Source: Planctomyces sp. (GTDB taxonomy: Bacteria > Planctomycetota > Planctomycetia > Planctomycetales > Planctomycetaceae). Taken from it: DNA of 35,383 nucleotides. The first letter of the stretch is position 1; each line of letters opens with the position of its first letter. Where the stretch lies: the NCBI GenBank assembly GCA_005791255.1, contig SXXK01000021.1, positions 1-35,383 on the forward strand, written 5' to 3'. Positions 23,486 through 32,289 of the stretch are shown one piece after another. A program made the translations under genes and the position numbers. The notes below the pieces were generated by a model. That model had not been told where the DNA came from. It ran no database searches and saw nothing but the letters and a program-made list of their open reading frames with translations.

Positions 23486-25072
23486 GTGGCGCGGGAAGCA
23501 GCGCGTCGCCGAACTTTTGCGATCATTTCGCACCCTGACGCCGGCAAAACAACGCTCACAGAGAAACTGCTGCTGTACGGCGGTTGTATTGAAGCGGCGG
23601 GAGCGGTGCGCGGTCGCAAGAATCAGCGGGGCGCGACGTCAGACTGGATGGAGCTGGAACGGCAACGCGGTATTTCTGTCAGTTCCACCTGCCTCGCCTT
23701 TGAGTACGAAGGCGTATCCATCAATTTGCTCGATACTCCCGGACACAAGGACTTCAGCGAGGACACCTATCGCACGCTGGTCGCGGCTGATTGTGCGGTG
23801 ATGGTGCTGGACCTCGCCAATGGCGTAGAGACTCAGACTGAAAAACTGTTCAACGTCTGTCGTCTGCGGCGTATTCCCGTCATCACTTTCATCAACAAGA
23901 TGGACCGCCCAGGCAAACAGACTCTGGAAGTTCTTGAAGACATTGAGACGAAACTGGGTATCCAGCCGGTGCCTGTCAACTGGCCATTGGGCACGGGCTT
24001 CGATTTCCGTGGTGTCATCCCTTTGGATACTCGCGAAGCCTGCATCTTCGAAACTCGCGATAACTCCCACCGCATCGCCGCTCGCGTGCAGCCACTGGCC
24101 GAACTGAATGAAGACTCGCTGCCCGCGGGCATCGTTGCACAGGCGCGCGAGGAAGTGGAACTGATCACAGAAGCCGGGACGGAGTGGGACCAGGCGCGGT
24201 TTCTGCGCGGCGAGATTACTCCCGTGTTCTTCGGATCAGCTCTGACCAATTACGGCGTGGAGCAGTTCCTGCGAGGATTTCTGCATTACTGCCCGCAGCC
24301 GCGGGATCGTCAGAGTGAGTCCGGGCCGATCCTTGCGACGCGATCTGAGTTTTCCGGATTCGTCTTCAAAATTCAGGCCAACCTTGATCCTCGACATCGT
24401 GACCGGATTGCCTTCGTGCGCGTGTGCTCAGGACTCTTTCGTCGCGATATGGAAGTCTTTCATCCACGATCCGGACGCCGGATTCGTCTGAAGCGAGCCC
24501 ATCGGCTGTTTGGGCAGGAACGTGAAACGATGGATGAAGCGTTTCCGGGCGACATCATCGGGCTGGTAAATCCCGGCGAGTTTCTGCTTGGTGACACCAT
24601 CTGTGAGGGTACGCCGGTTGTCTACGAGCCGCTGCCACAGTTTTCTCCTGAGTTTTTCGCGATGCTGGTGTGCCCGGACACCAATCGCCGCAAGCAGTTT
24701 GAGCGGGGATTGTCACAGTTGCTTGAGGAGGGTGCCATTCAGGTCTTCCAGACGGCAAATTCGTCAGTCCGTCAAACCGTTCTGGCAGCGGTGGGTGAGC
24801 TGCAGTTTGACGTGGTGCGATTTCGGCTGCAGTCGGAATACGACACGGAGACGGAGGTTCGCTGGCTGAACTACAAGGTGGCCCGCTGGGTTGTGGCAAA
24901 GCCTGGCTGTCAATCCGAACTGCAGCTGTTGTCCTCCAGCCGGCAGGTGATCGATCAGTACGAGCAGCCGGCCGTGCTGTTTCAGTCGGAGTGGGAAGCG
25001 CTGCACTGCCAGAAGCAGAATCCGGACTGGGAATTCCTGACCATGCGTTTCCGGACGACTCCTGCCAACTGA
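23486..25072 (+). CDS. prfC: Peptide chain release factor 3 (GTPase)
   Basis: A 528-residue translational GTPase from GTG 23486. It recycles class I release factors from the ribosome after peptide release. The GTPase motifs are HPDAGKTT (16-23), RGISV (61-65), DTPGHKDF (83-90) and NKMD (137-140). RF3-specific features include SDWMELERQRGIS and the paired NWPLGTGFDFRG, with an internal domain that contains FVFKIQANLDPRHRDRIAFV. Length and domain order are those of a complete RF3. The ribosome site before the GTG is weak. purB follows 48 bases later on the same strand but has its own strong ribosome site. Confidence 0.96.
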   Translation: MAREAARRRTFAIISHPDAGKTTLTEKLLLYGGCIEAAGAVRGRKNQRGATSDWMELERQRGISVSSTCLAFEYEGVSINLLDTPGHKDFSEDTYRTLVAADCAVMVLDLANGVETQTEKLFNVCRLRRIPVITFINKMDRPGKQTLEVLEDIETKLGIQPVPVNWPLGTGFDFRGVIPLDTREACIFETRDNSHRIAARVQPLAELNEDSLPAGIVAQAREEVELITEAGTEWDQARFLRGEITPVFFGSALTNYGVEQFLRGFLHYCPQPRDRQSESGPILATRSEFSGFVFKIQANLDPRHRDRIAFVRVCSGLFRRDMEVFHPRSGRRIRLKRAHRLFGQERETMDEAFPGDIIGLVNPGEFLLGDTICEGTPVVYEPLPQFSPEFFAMLVCPDTNRRKQFERGLSQLLEEGAIQVFQTANSSVRQTVLAAVGELQFDVVRFRLQSEYDTETEVRWLNYKVARWVVAKPGCQSELQLLSSSRQVIDQYEQPAVLFQSEWEALHCQKQNPDWEFLTMRFRTTPAN

Positions 25073-25120
25073 ATCCGTGACCTGATCCCTTAGTTCAGCC
25101 GATCTGAAGGAGCCGCAACT

Positions 25121-26551
25121 GTGGCCCATGACGTTTATGACAACCCGCTGATTACTCGATACGCCTCCCGCGAGATGGCTCGCATCTGGTCTGCCCAGAG
25201 CAAGCATTCGACCTGGCGACGTCTCTGGATTGCGCTCGCGGAATGCCAGCAGGAGCTGGGGCTGGCGATCACAGCTGCACAGCTGCAGCAGATGCGTGAG
25301 ACAGTGGATACGATCGACTTCGACGTGGCCGCCGGCTATGAAAAGCAACTGCGCCACGATGTGATGGCTCATGTCTATGCCTGGGGTGACCAGGTGCCTT
25401 TGGCGCGCCCGATCATTCACCTCGGTGCCACCAGCTGCTTTGTAACCGACAATTCTGAACTGATTCAGATGCGTGAAAGCCTGCTGCTGCTGCGCAAGCG
25501 ACTGGTCCAGGTCATTGATCAGCTGGGCACATTCGCCGCTCAGTACCGCAGCCTGCCATGCCTGGGATTTACCCACCTGCAGTCTGCCCAGCCGGTGACC
25601 GTGGGCAAGCGCGCCGTGCTGTGGTGCTGGGACCTGCTGCTGGATCTGGAAGAGCTGGAGCATCGCCTGAAGACCCTGCGATTCCGGGGTGTCAAGGGTA
25701 CAACCGGCACGCAGGCCTCCTTCCTGTCACTCTTCGCAGGCGATCACGGGAAGGTGGAGGAACTGGATCGGCGAGTGACAGCGCGCATGGGTTTCGCTGC
25801 AGCTCATCCGGTCACCGGGCAGACGTATTCACGCAAATCCGACTCACAGGTCATGGCTTTTCTGAACGGGCTGGCTCAGTCCTGTCACAAGGCGGGTACA
25901 GACATCCGGATTTTGCAGCATCGCCGGGAGATTGAGGAGCCGTTTGAAAAGTCGCAGATTGGTTCATCCGCAATGGCCTATAAACGAAATCCCATGCGCA
26001 GCGAACGCATGTGTTCGCTGGCACGTTTTGCGATGAGTCTGCAGTCGGGAATCGATGCCACTATGGCGACTCAGTGGATGGAACGCACGCTGGACGACAG
26101 TGCGATTCGGCGGCTGGCGATCCCGCAGGCATTCCTGGCGGCGGATGCCTGCCTGATTCTGTATCGCAACATCTCTGACGGTCTCGTGGTGTACCCCAAA
26201 ACGATCGCTCGCAATCTGGAGGCGGAATTGCCATTTATGGCAACTGAAGAGATTCTGATGGCCGGAGTACAGGCCGGCGGGGATCGCCAGGAACTGCACG
26301 AGGTCATCAGGACTCACAGCCACGCGGCGGCGGATCGAGTAAAGCGGGAGGCGTTACCGAATGATCTGCTGCAGCGACTGGAGGCCGATCCGGCATTCTC
26401 GGGTGTCGACGTGACCGGTACTCTTGATGCCGCCCGATTTACCGGGCGTTCTGCTGAGCAGGTGGACAGCTTCCTGGTTGAGCATATCGAACCATTGCGT
26501 CGCAGATATGCCATGGACCTGACGGGGCCATCGGAATCCCTGCGAGTCTGA
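25121..26551 (+). CDS. purB: Adenylosuccinate lyase, eukaryote-like type
   Basis: A 476-residue enzyme of purine synthesis in the cytosol that splits SAICAR and adenylosuccinate, releasing fumarate. GTG 25121 follows AAGGAG by eight bases. The fumarase/aspartase-superfamily signature is [14 protein letters not shown] (from residue 282). [47 protein letters not shown] and QTYSRK line the active site. These segments are strikingly close to animal adenylosuccinate lyase, as I remember that sequence, and less like the shorter B. subtilis or E. coli types. No other pur gene is nearby. Confidence 0.96.
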   Translation: MAHDVYDNPLITRYASREMARIWSAQSKHSTWRRLWIALAECQQELGLAITAAQLQQMRETVDTIDFDVAAGYEKQLRHDVMAHVYAWGDQVPLARPIIHLGATSCFVTDNSELIQMRESLLLLRKRLVQVIDQLGTFAAQYRSLPCLGFTHLQSAQPVTVGKRAVLWCWDLLLDLEELEHRLKTLRFRGVKGTTGTQASFLSLFAGDHGKVEELDRRVTARMGFAAAHPVTGQTYSRKSDSQVMAFLNGLAQSCHKAGTDIRILQHRREIEEPFEKSQIGSSAMAYKRNPMRSERMCSLARFAMSLQSGIDATMATQWMERTLDDSAIRRLAIPQAFLAADACLILYRNISDGLVVYPKTIARNLEAELPFMATEEILMAGVQAGGDRQELHEVIRTHSHAAADRVKREALPNDLLQRLEADPAFSGVDVTGTLDAARFTGRSAEQVDSFLVEHIEPLRRRYAMDLTGPSESLRV

Positions 26552-26797
26552 GTCTCCGCTGCCCGACAGGATTGATCAGTACTCTCCCGGCCCCCCCGCT
26601 GTCAGGTTCCGGCTGAGTCCGTCACGCCCGCAGATTCCCGGGGATCTTTGACCGTCTGTCTCGATTTACAGTTGCAGGTCTCCGCTCTTCCTGAGATGCT
26701 CAGGCAGGACTACTGGTAATCCGCTGGCATGCGAAACAGGGGATTGGGTCGTCCAGCATCGCCACTTTCGATCGTCATTCGACCGGCAGCCTGCTGT

Positions 26798-28258
26798 ATG
26801 TCTGTGGAAAAGCACAGGAATGTTTCTGTCGTGACCGGTGCCCGTGCGGATTCCGTTGCTGCAGGGGTGGGGGCGGGACTGATTGTCCAGTTGCTGGCAG
26901 CAGCGGCCTGCTTTCTGGGTGCGTGGGTACTGCCGTATCGCTTCCCGGATCTTGAGCCAGTTTACCGGCAGCTTCTGATTGTGGGTGGGCTGTTCCTGCT
27001 GACGCTCGCCGCACTCACGCTCAAATTCCGCCGGCGACTGACACAGATTGCGATGCGACTTGGCTTTGAATCGCGACTGCTGTTACCGCGCGAAGGCCTC
27101 GTTTATCTGGCGATGATGCTGGTCATTGCGGTGGCGGCCTTGACGGGAGGCAACCCGGATACCGGGAATATGCTGCTGCTGGTCTTCGGTCTGATGGCTG
27201 GTCCATTCGTGGTCAACGGCTGGATCGTCGTGCTGATGCTGCTGAAGCTGCAGGTGGAGCGAACGGCACCTGAAGTCGCGGAGGCGGGGGCGATCTTCCG
27301 TGTAGCGATTTCGATCAGCAATCTGCGTCCGCTGCTTTCGTCGCACCTGCTGCTGGTGAACGATCAGTTATCAGGGCCAGGTGGAGATCAGCACCCGCAG
27401 GTTCTGTTCATGAAAATCAGTCCGGGCGAACGCAGGACCGCCGAATACCAGCTGCGGATTGCGACTCGTGGCATTTACAGTCTTGGACCGCTCAAAGTCA
27501 GTTCGCAGTTTCCGCTGGGTATCGGCGAAAAGCACCAAACATTTCAGCTCCAGCAGTCTCTTGTCATTTACCCGGCGCCCGCTCGTTTGCAGTCCGGATG
27601 GCGACTGCGTGAGGATGAACTGGCTGCGGCCGCGCATTCCCGCATGCGAACTCACGGAGCTGCCGAAGACGAGTTTTATGGAATCCGGGAGTACCGTGCG
27701 GGTGACAACCACAGGGCTGTACACTGGCGCAGTTCTGCTCGTACCGGCCAGTTGATGGTGCGTGAGCAGCGCCCGGTGCGACGTGCTGAACTTGTGATTC
27801 TGCTGGATCTGTTCGCTGAAACGGAGGCAGCAGTTCAGGAACTGGAACTGGCGGTATCCTTCACTTCAGCGCTGTGCCTGAACAGTTCTGCTCAAAGTGC
27901 GTGGCAATTGCAGCGGATCTGTATTGCCGGTGCACAGTATGTTCGAGTCGAGCCTGCCGGTACTGCTGCATTTCGCGAGGCGGCTCTGAGATCGCTTGCT
28001 GATTGCCAGGCATCGCCTGCGCCTCGCCTTGAGCAATTGCTTGGTGAGGGCCTGCGCGCCGGTCGGGGGCGAAGAGTGATCCTGCTGCTGACTCCGCGCC
28101 CGGCCACGGTGCGCAGTGAACTTCAGCGACTGGCATCCGGCGGTCAGACGGGAGTCAGCGGATCGGGCATCACGATTATGTCCACGGAACACAGCGAACT
28201 GCTGCGATACTGTACGCCTCCGCTGCAGCACGAAATCGCGGCAGCAGGAGCAGTCTGA
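26798..28258 (+). CDS. DUF58-domain membrane protein
   Basis: A protein of about 486 residues; the start is uncertain. ATG 26798 is used, but ATG 26729 is in frame and neither has a clear ribosome site. The N-terminal part has hydrophobic segments (VAAGVGAGLIVQLLAAAACF, LLIVGGLFLLTLAALTL, LVYLAMMLVIAVAALTGG, NMLLLVFGLMAGPFVVNG). A beta-rich region follows, then DUF58 with FYGIREYRAGDNHRAVHW, its hallmark, before a von Willebrand A-like section (ELVILLDLF). In many bacteria DUF58 proteins work with MoxR AAA ATPases and transglutaminase-like proteins. Here the transglutaminase gene follows with a one-base overlap, but no MoxR gene is adjacent. The function of such modules is not settled; envelope-protein maturation is one view. 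Confidence 0.87.
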   Translation: MSVEKHRNVSVVTGARADSVAAGVGAGLIVQLLAAAACFLGAWVLPYRFPDLEPVYRQLLIVGGLFLLTLAALTLKFRRRLTQIAMRLGFESRLLLPREGLVYLAMMLVIAVAALTGGNPDTGNMLLLVFGLMAGPFVVNGWIVVLMLLKLQVERTAPEVAEAGAIFRVAISISNLRPLLSSHLLLVNDQLSGPGGDQHPQVLFMKISPGERRTAEYQLRIATRGIYSLGPLKVSSQFPLGIGEKHQTFQLQQSLVIYPAPARLQSGWRLREDELAAAAHSRMRTHGAAEDEFYGIREYRAGDNHRAVHWRSSARTGQLMVREQRPVRRAELVILLDLFAETEAAVQELELAVSFTSALCLNSSAQSAWQLQRICIAGAQYVRVEPAGTAAFREAALRSLADCQASPAPRLEQLLGEGLRAGRGRRVILLLTPRPATVRSELQRLASGGQTGVSGSGITIMSTEHSELLRYCTPPLQHEIAAAGAV

Positions 28259-30753
28259 TGAATCGAACACTGCTGACCCGCGCCGATCATCGTCTGAAGC
28301 TGACGTTCCTGGCCAGCGTATTCTGTATGGTCACCGTGTCGTCCCTGATTCTGGCTTCCGGTCAGGACCGCATGATGCCTGCGGCACTCACACCGCTGGT
28401 GGCCTTCCTCGGGCTGGGCCCTGAGCGACTGCAGAAGCGACTGCGTCTGTCGGTACTGATGGCCAACCTGCTGGGACTGACAGCACTCTGCGTGGCCGGC
28501 CAGCGGTTTGCTGGCAGCAACTTTCAGCGACTGACGGCAGGTACCGATCTGCTGATTTTTCTCACGTGGATTGTTCTGCTGATGCCCAAAAGCAGCCGCC
28601 AGTACTGGTGGCTGATAGCGCTGAGTATGCTGCAGTGCACAGCCACTGCGGTGATTTCCACGGGCTTGTCCTACGGCCTGACAACGTTTCTTTTCGCACT
28701 GCTGATGATGTGGACGCTGGCAGTCTTTTCGCTTGCCCGGGCTCGTCAGCTGGTGGTACCGGAATCCTCTGCAACAACGGTTGATCGCGGCAGCCCCTCG
28801 AATTCCGTGGCCCTGTGGAGACGCTGGCGCCCTTCCCGTCGCTGGATCCTGTCATTTCTCGGACTGGCTTCGCCGACAGCAACACCCTCTGCAGTCAGTC
28901 GTCTGCCGAAAATCTCCGTGCTGCACGGCACCGATTACGGGTCTCAGCAGTCCTGGACCGGGCCACGATTCGCGGCGCTGGTGACCGGCTGCTGGATGCT
29001 GTCGATTGTCGTAGCCATGTTTGTATTTGCCGCGTTTCCGCGCATCAACGTTTCTGCCAGTGGAGTACTCAGCGAATCCTTCCCGGATGAATTGGGGGGA
29101 CTGGCAACGACAGGCTATGCAGGCACCGTTCGACTGGGTGAATACGGTCGACTGCTGCCCGACAATCGTCGCGTGATGGCATTTACGATTACTGAAATTC
29201 GCACGGGTAAACGCCTCCCGGTGGAAACTCTTGAAAGAGAACTGGAGATGGATGAGATTCTGCTGAGAGGTTCTGCAGCATCCTTCTACACAAATGGTCG
29301 CTGGCTCCCCGGACCCGGTAACCGCAGCAACGGGCTGCCACCGCAGCCTTTTCAAAGAAATGCACCGGCCGATTTTGTGCTCGAATTCACGCACGATCCA
29401 CCAGTACCTCCATCCGCTTTTGCCCCTTTCCCCATGACCTCCATCGAACCTGCTGCCGGCCGACAGATCAATGAACGCAACTGGAACAACTCCCTGAACT
29501 GGAACATCACTGACGCAGAATCTCCCACCGAAAGCTGCTCGTGGAAAGTCCGCTGTGTCTCCCGACTGCGTCATCCGGAAATCGGATTCCCGTGGTGGAC
29601 TCCCGACTACAATCGTGCCGAAATGCGGAGCGGGACGCAGCAGCGTTCGCTGCAGTTGCGAGCTTCGGCCAGTTACATCACTGATGACCTCCGCAATCGC
29701 CTGCCGCGACTGTACGAGACTGCTCGACAACTGCTCCGCAAGGGCGATCAGAAACTCACCGACCGACAATACGTGGATCGTATTCTTGCATACCTTAGTA
29801 CAGCGAACGGCTTCCGCTACAGCCTCGACCGACCATCTGTCAGTCTCGATCTGGACCCGATTGAACAATTTCTCTTTGAGTCGCGGATGGGGCACTGCGA
29901 ATACTTTGCTTCGGCCTGCGTACTGCTGCTGCAGGCAGCAGAGATTCCAGCCCGTCTTGTCATGGGTTACAGCGGCTGCGAACTGAATCCCGCCACTGAC
30001 CAGTATGAAGTTCGCAGCCGTCATGCCCACGCCTGGGCGGAAGTGTGGCTTTCCGGAACGTGGGTGACCCTTGACCCGACTCCCGGATCCCAGAGGCAGG
30101 CAGAGCGTGAGGCCGTTGCCGATCGTTCCGTACTGTCGTCGTTCCAGGCAGCACTTTCAGACCTGTGGACCGGGAATGTCAGCAGCATGTCGGCCGAACG
30201 TCAGAAACAGTTCTTCAGCCCCCTGCTGAGCTCGTGGACATCCATCATTTCCAGTCTCCGCAGCGAAGGAATGGTACCAGTCCTGCAGAATGCCGTGAGG
30301 ACTTCATTCGCGGCTCCAAAAACATGGCGTGACTGGAAAATCATCGTGCCCGCTGCGTTGCTGCTGGCTGGCGGTGGCTACTGGGCTCAACGCCGCTGGC
30401 ATGTCTTCCAGCGGCTGCTGACAGGCATCCCACTGTTGCGTCAACTTGGCGGCACCAGACCTCGTCCATCCGCTGTTGCGTTTTACGAGACGTTCTCCAG
30501 CCTGTGTCAGCGAGAGGGCCTGAAGCGTGTTGAGTCAATGACTGCCATCGAATTCTGCAGGTTGGCAGAGCTGACGTTCACGAGACAGTTGATGCAGGCA
30601 GAAGCCAGTGACCTGCCTGCACGCATCGCTCGCAGCTTCAACCAGCTGCGGTTCGGTGGAATCCAGCCGGAACACCACGAAGCCTCGCGGATCAGTACTG
30701 AACTGCAGGCCTTCGACGCTGCACTGCGATCAGCAGCAGGGCAGGGCCCCTGA
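28258..30753 (+). CDS. TgpA-type membrane transglutaminase-like protein
   Basis: An 831-residue protein. Its ATG overlaps the DUF58 stop codon by one base and has GCAGGAG upstream, so translation is coupled. Several N-terminal membrane helices (about 15-255) are followed by an exported region and the transglutaminase core. The catalytic triad is readable: Cys547 in MGHCEYFASA, His591 in RHAHAWAEVWL and Asp606 in TLDPTPG. One more membrane helix (about 695-712, VPAALLLAGGGYWAQ) precedes a C-terminal cytoplasmic tail with an ECF-like/DUF4129-type look. TgpA of Pseudomonas is a periplasmic transglutaminase of essential but unclear role. All triad residues are intact, so it is probably active as an acyl-transferase or protease. 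Confidence 0.9.
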   Translation: MNRTLLTRADHRLKLTFLASVFCMVTVSSLILASGQDRMMPAALTPLVAFLGLGPERLQKRLRLSVLMANLLGLTALCVAGQRFAGSNFQRLTAGTDLLIFLTWIVLLMPKSSRQYWWLIALSMLQCTATAVISTGLSYGLTTFLFALLMMWTLAVFSLARARQLVVPESSATTVDRGSPSNSVALWRRWRPSRRWILSFLGLASPTATPSAVSRLPKISVLHGTDYGSQQSWTGPRFAALVTGCWMLSIVVAMFVFAAFPRINVSASGVLSESFPDELGGLATTGYAGTVRLGEYGRLLPDNRRVMAFTITEIRTGKRLPVETLERELEMDEILLRGSAASFYTNGRWLPGPGNRSNGLPPQPFQRNAPADFVLEFTHDPPVPPSAFAPFPMTSIEPAAGRQINERNWNNSLNWNITDAESPTESCSWKVRCVSRLRHPEIGFPWWTPDYNRAEMRSGTQQRSLQLRASASYITDDLRNRLPRLYETARQLLRKGDQKLTDRQYVDRILAYLSTANGFRYSLDRPSVSLDLDPIEQFLFESRMGHCEYFASACVLLLQAAEIPARLVMGYSGCELNPATDQYEVRSRHAHAWAEVWLSGTWVTLDPTPGSQRQAEREAVADRSVLSSFQAALSDLWTGNVSSMSAERQKQFFSPLLSSWTSIISSLRSEGMVPVLQNAVRTSFAAPKTWRDWKIIVPAALLLAGGGYWAQRRWHVFQRLLTGIPLLRQLGGTRPRPSAVAFYETFSSLCQREGLKRVESMTAIEFCRLAELTFTRQLMQAEASDLPARIARSFNQLRFGGIQPEHHEASRISTELQAFDAALRSAAGQGP

Positions 30754-30765
30754 TACCGCGTAGAT

Positions 30766-31509
30766 TTACATCATACTGGTCAGCAGCAGACGCAGTTTTC
30801 GCAGCTCTCGCAGGCGATCATCTCCCTGCAGAGTGCCTGGCAGCAGATCCACGGAAATTGAGCGGTTGTAATTCTGCTGCCGCAGCATCGCGATAATGCG
30901 GCCGTAATCCACTTCACCCAGTCCTGCCGGAACCTGCAGGTCGTTCACGGAGGTGTCCCGCAAATGCACGTGCAGCACATGGGGCAAAGTCACATCGAAA
31001 TCAACAACACCACCGGGACGACAAATGAAGTAGCTGGGGTCAAGCGTAATGCCAACGCCCCTCGCCGCCCGACAAAGTTCCACCGCGGTGTGCGGATCTT
31101 CCGCCAGAGTCCCTGTGCGAGTCAGGATCGACATACGAATACCGGCGTGATGGCAGATCGCATTCCGTTCCCGCAGACGATCCACTTCGCTGTTGAAGGG
31201 CGTTCCGCGTGGTGAGGATTCGATGGTGAGCTGTGCAACTTTCAGCAGCTGTGCGTAACGCACGAGCCCGGTGAAAGTTGGAATATCTGGTTCGCTTTCA
31301 ACGAAAACGGCGACCGCGGACAGCCTGCTGGCGTCCTTCAACTGCATCGCATAACCCTCAGGGTCTGCAGCCACCGCCGACATCTTCAGCTGGTCACTGG
31401 AATCCCTGAAGCAGATTTCGATCTTGTCAAAGCCCAGTTCCTGAACCTGCAGGCAGGCAGCCGGGAACGCTTGATCCCAGAGACTTCGCGTTGAGACTGC
31501 GAGATGCAC
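30766..31509 (-). CDS. Sugar phosphate isomerase/epimerase-like TIM-barrel protein
   Basis: A 247-residue protein. GTG 31509 is chosen because AGGGAGG lies about five bases upstream; a TTG at 31527 overlaps that ribosome site. The protein has the layout of the xylose-isomerase-like / AP-endonuclease-2 TIM barrel: LGFDKIEICF early, then IESSPRG, a CHHAGIRMSILTRTG strand, GITLDPSY, HVLHVHLRDT and a late GEVDYGRIIAMLRQQNYNRSISVDL. The metal-binding positions appear only partly conserved: acidic and histidine residues are present in ITLDPSY and HVHLRD. The substrate is unknown; many planctomycete members act on inositol or keto-sugars. It is convergent with the transglutaminase gene (12 bases apart) and divergent from the small lipoprotein. 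Confidence 0.82.
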   Translation of the reverse strand: MHLAVSTRSLWDQAFPAACLQVQELGFDKIEICFRDSSDQLKMSAVAADPEGYAMQLKDASRLSAVAVFVESEPDIPTFTGLVRYAQLLKVAQLTIESSPRGTPFNSEVDRLRERNAICHHAGIRMSILTRTGTLAEDPHTAVELCRAARGVGITLDPSYFICRPGGVVDFDVTLPHVLHVHLRDTSVNDLQVPAGLGEVDYGRIIAMLRQQNYNRSISVDLLPGTLQGDDRLRELRKLRLLLTSMM

Positions 31510-31831
31510 CGATTCCTCCCTGAACAACGTAAACTAAATCACGAGAAGCACTTGCGCAAAATCTGTTCCTGCAGGCAGCGGACCCGCTCGGCACGCCCTG
31601 AACTGTATGCTGACCTCCCCGTTTTCGCAAGACCTTCTAAACTTCCTGGAATTCTGGGGACGGAATTGGAGGGATTTTGCATGATTCGACGGTTGTCCTG
31701 CCGATAACGAATAGCAGAAGTGTATCAGCAGGGGCGGTCCCGGCAGGGATTTCGCCGTCACAGATGCTGCTGAGCCGTCGAGCCGTGAGGTGTCGACGGT
31801 GATTCCGGGGGGACACGAGGGAGTGGGTTTC
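31510..31831. other. Divergent intergenic region, isomerase / lipoprotein
   Basis: About 322 bases without a supported gene. A small inverted repeat (CCGTCGA at 31775-31781, TCGACGG at 31793-31799) lies 33 bases before the lipoprotein start and could be an operator or leader hairpin. The lipoprotein frame is open back to 31790, but its ribosome site points to the later ATG. I could not define promoters. Confidence 0.45.
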
Positions 31832-32206
31832 ATGCATCGATCGACGTTGACGCTGCTGCTTTCAGGAGCGATTGGGTTGCTGGCGACGGGCTGCGCGTCC
31901 ACAACTCCGGAATTTCGTGGCCAGGGACCTGGAGAATGGTCTTCCGGTCCCGTCATGGTGCAGGGCTGCCCAAGCTGCCAGGGAACGGCCGGACACGGCG
32001 GCCACGTGGTCCACGGTCAAAACTGCCCGCAGTCCGGCCTGTGCCCGACCGGCAGCTGCAATCTGCCCTTCGTTCCTGTGCATCGCAACTTCCACACCTA
32101 TACAACTCCGGACGGCCTGTCATATCCTCCGCAGAACGCGCCACCAGCCGTCTATCAGTACCCGTATTATACCCTGCGTGGACCAACTGACTTCTTCATG
32201 AAGTAA
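31832..32206 (+). CDS. Small planctomycete-type lipoprotein, function unknown
   Basis: A 124-residue protein. ATG 31832 follows GGGAG by eight bases. The N-terminus MHRSTLTLLLSGAIGLL ends in a good lipobox, LLATGC, so Cys21 is probably lipidated. The mature part is rich in Gly, His, Pro and Cys (QGCPSCQG, QNCPQSGLCPTGSCN) with five further cysteines that may form disulfides or bind metal. The C-terminal YPYYTLRGPTDFF resembles a tail I associate with short planctomycete lipoproteins. It precedes the exported hydrolase-like gene by 83 bases, with a hairpin between. I do not recognise a function. Confidence 0.75.
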   Translation: MHRSTLTLLLSGAIGLLATGCASTTPEFRGQGPGEWSSGPVMVQGCPSCQGTAGHGGHVVHGQNCPQSGLCPTGSCNLPFVPVHRNFHTYTTPDGLSYPPQNAPPAVYQYPYYTLRGPTDFFMK

Positions 32207-32237
32207 GACCTTCTCGACCAGGCAGTCAGAATCAACT

Positions 32238-32269
32238 CACAGGCCGCTCGTATCTCGAGTCGGCCTGTG
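32238..32269 (+). terminator. Strong hairpin, possible weak terminator or RNA-stability element
   Basis: CACAGGCCG at 32238-32246 pairs perfectly with CGGCCTGTG at 32261-32269. Inside it, CTCG and CGAG add four more pairs with one bulged T and a TATCT loop. The following bases (TTCATT) are only mildly T-rich, so full termination is uncertain. It sits between the lipoprotein and the hydrolase-like gene and might set different transcript levels for the two. Confidence 0.55.
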
Positions 32270-32289
32270 TTCATTGTGGGAGCGCTGCA

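Noticed and set aside
28852-30030. A 392-codon open frame on the minus strand inside the transglutaminase gene
   Set aside because: It is antisense to a gene with an intact catalytic triad and shows no recognisable domain; long antisense frames are expected in GC-rich coding DNA.
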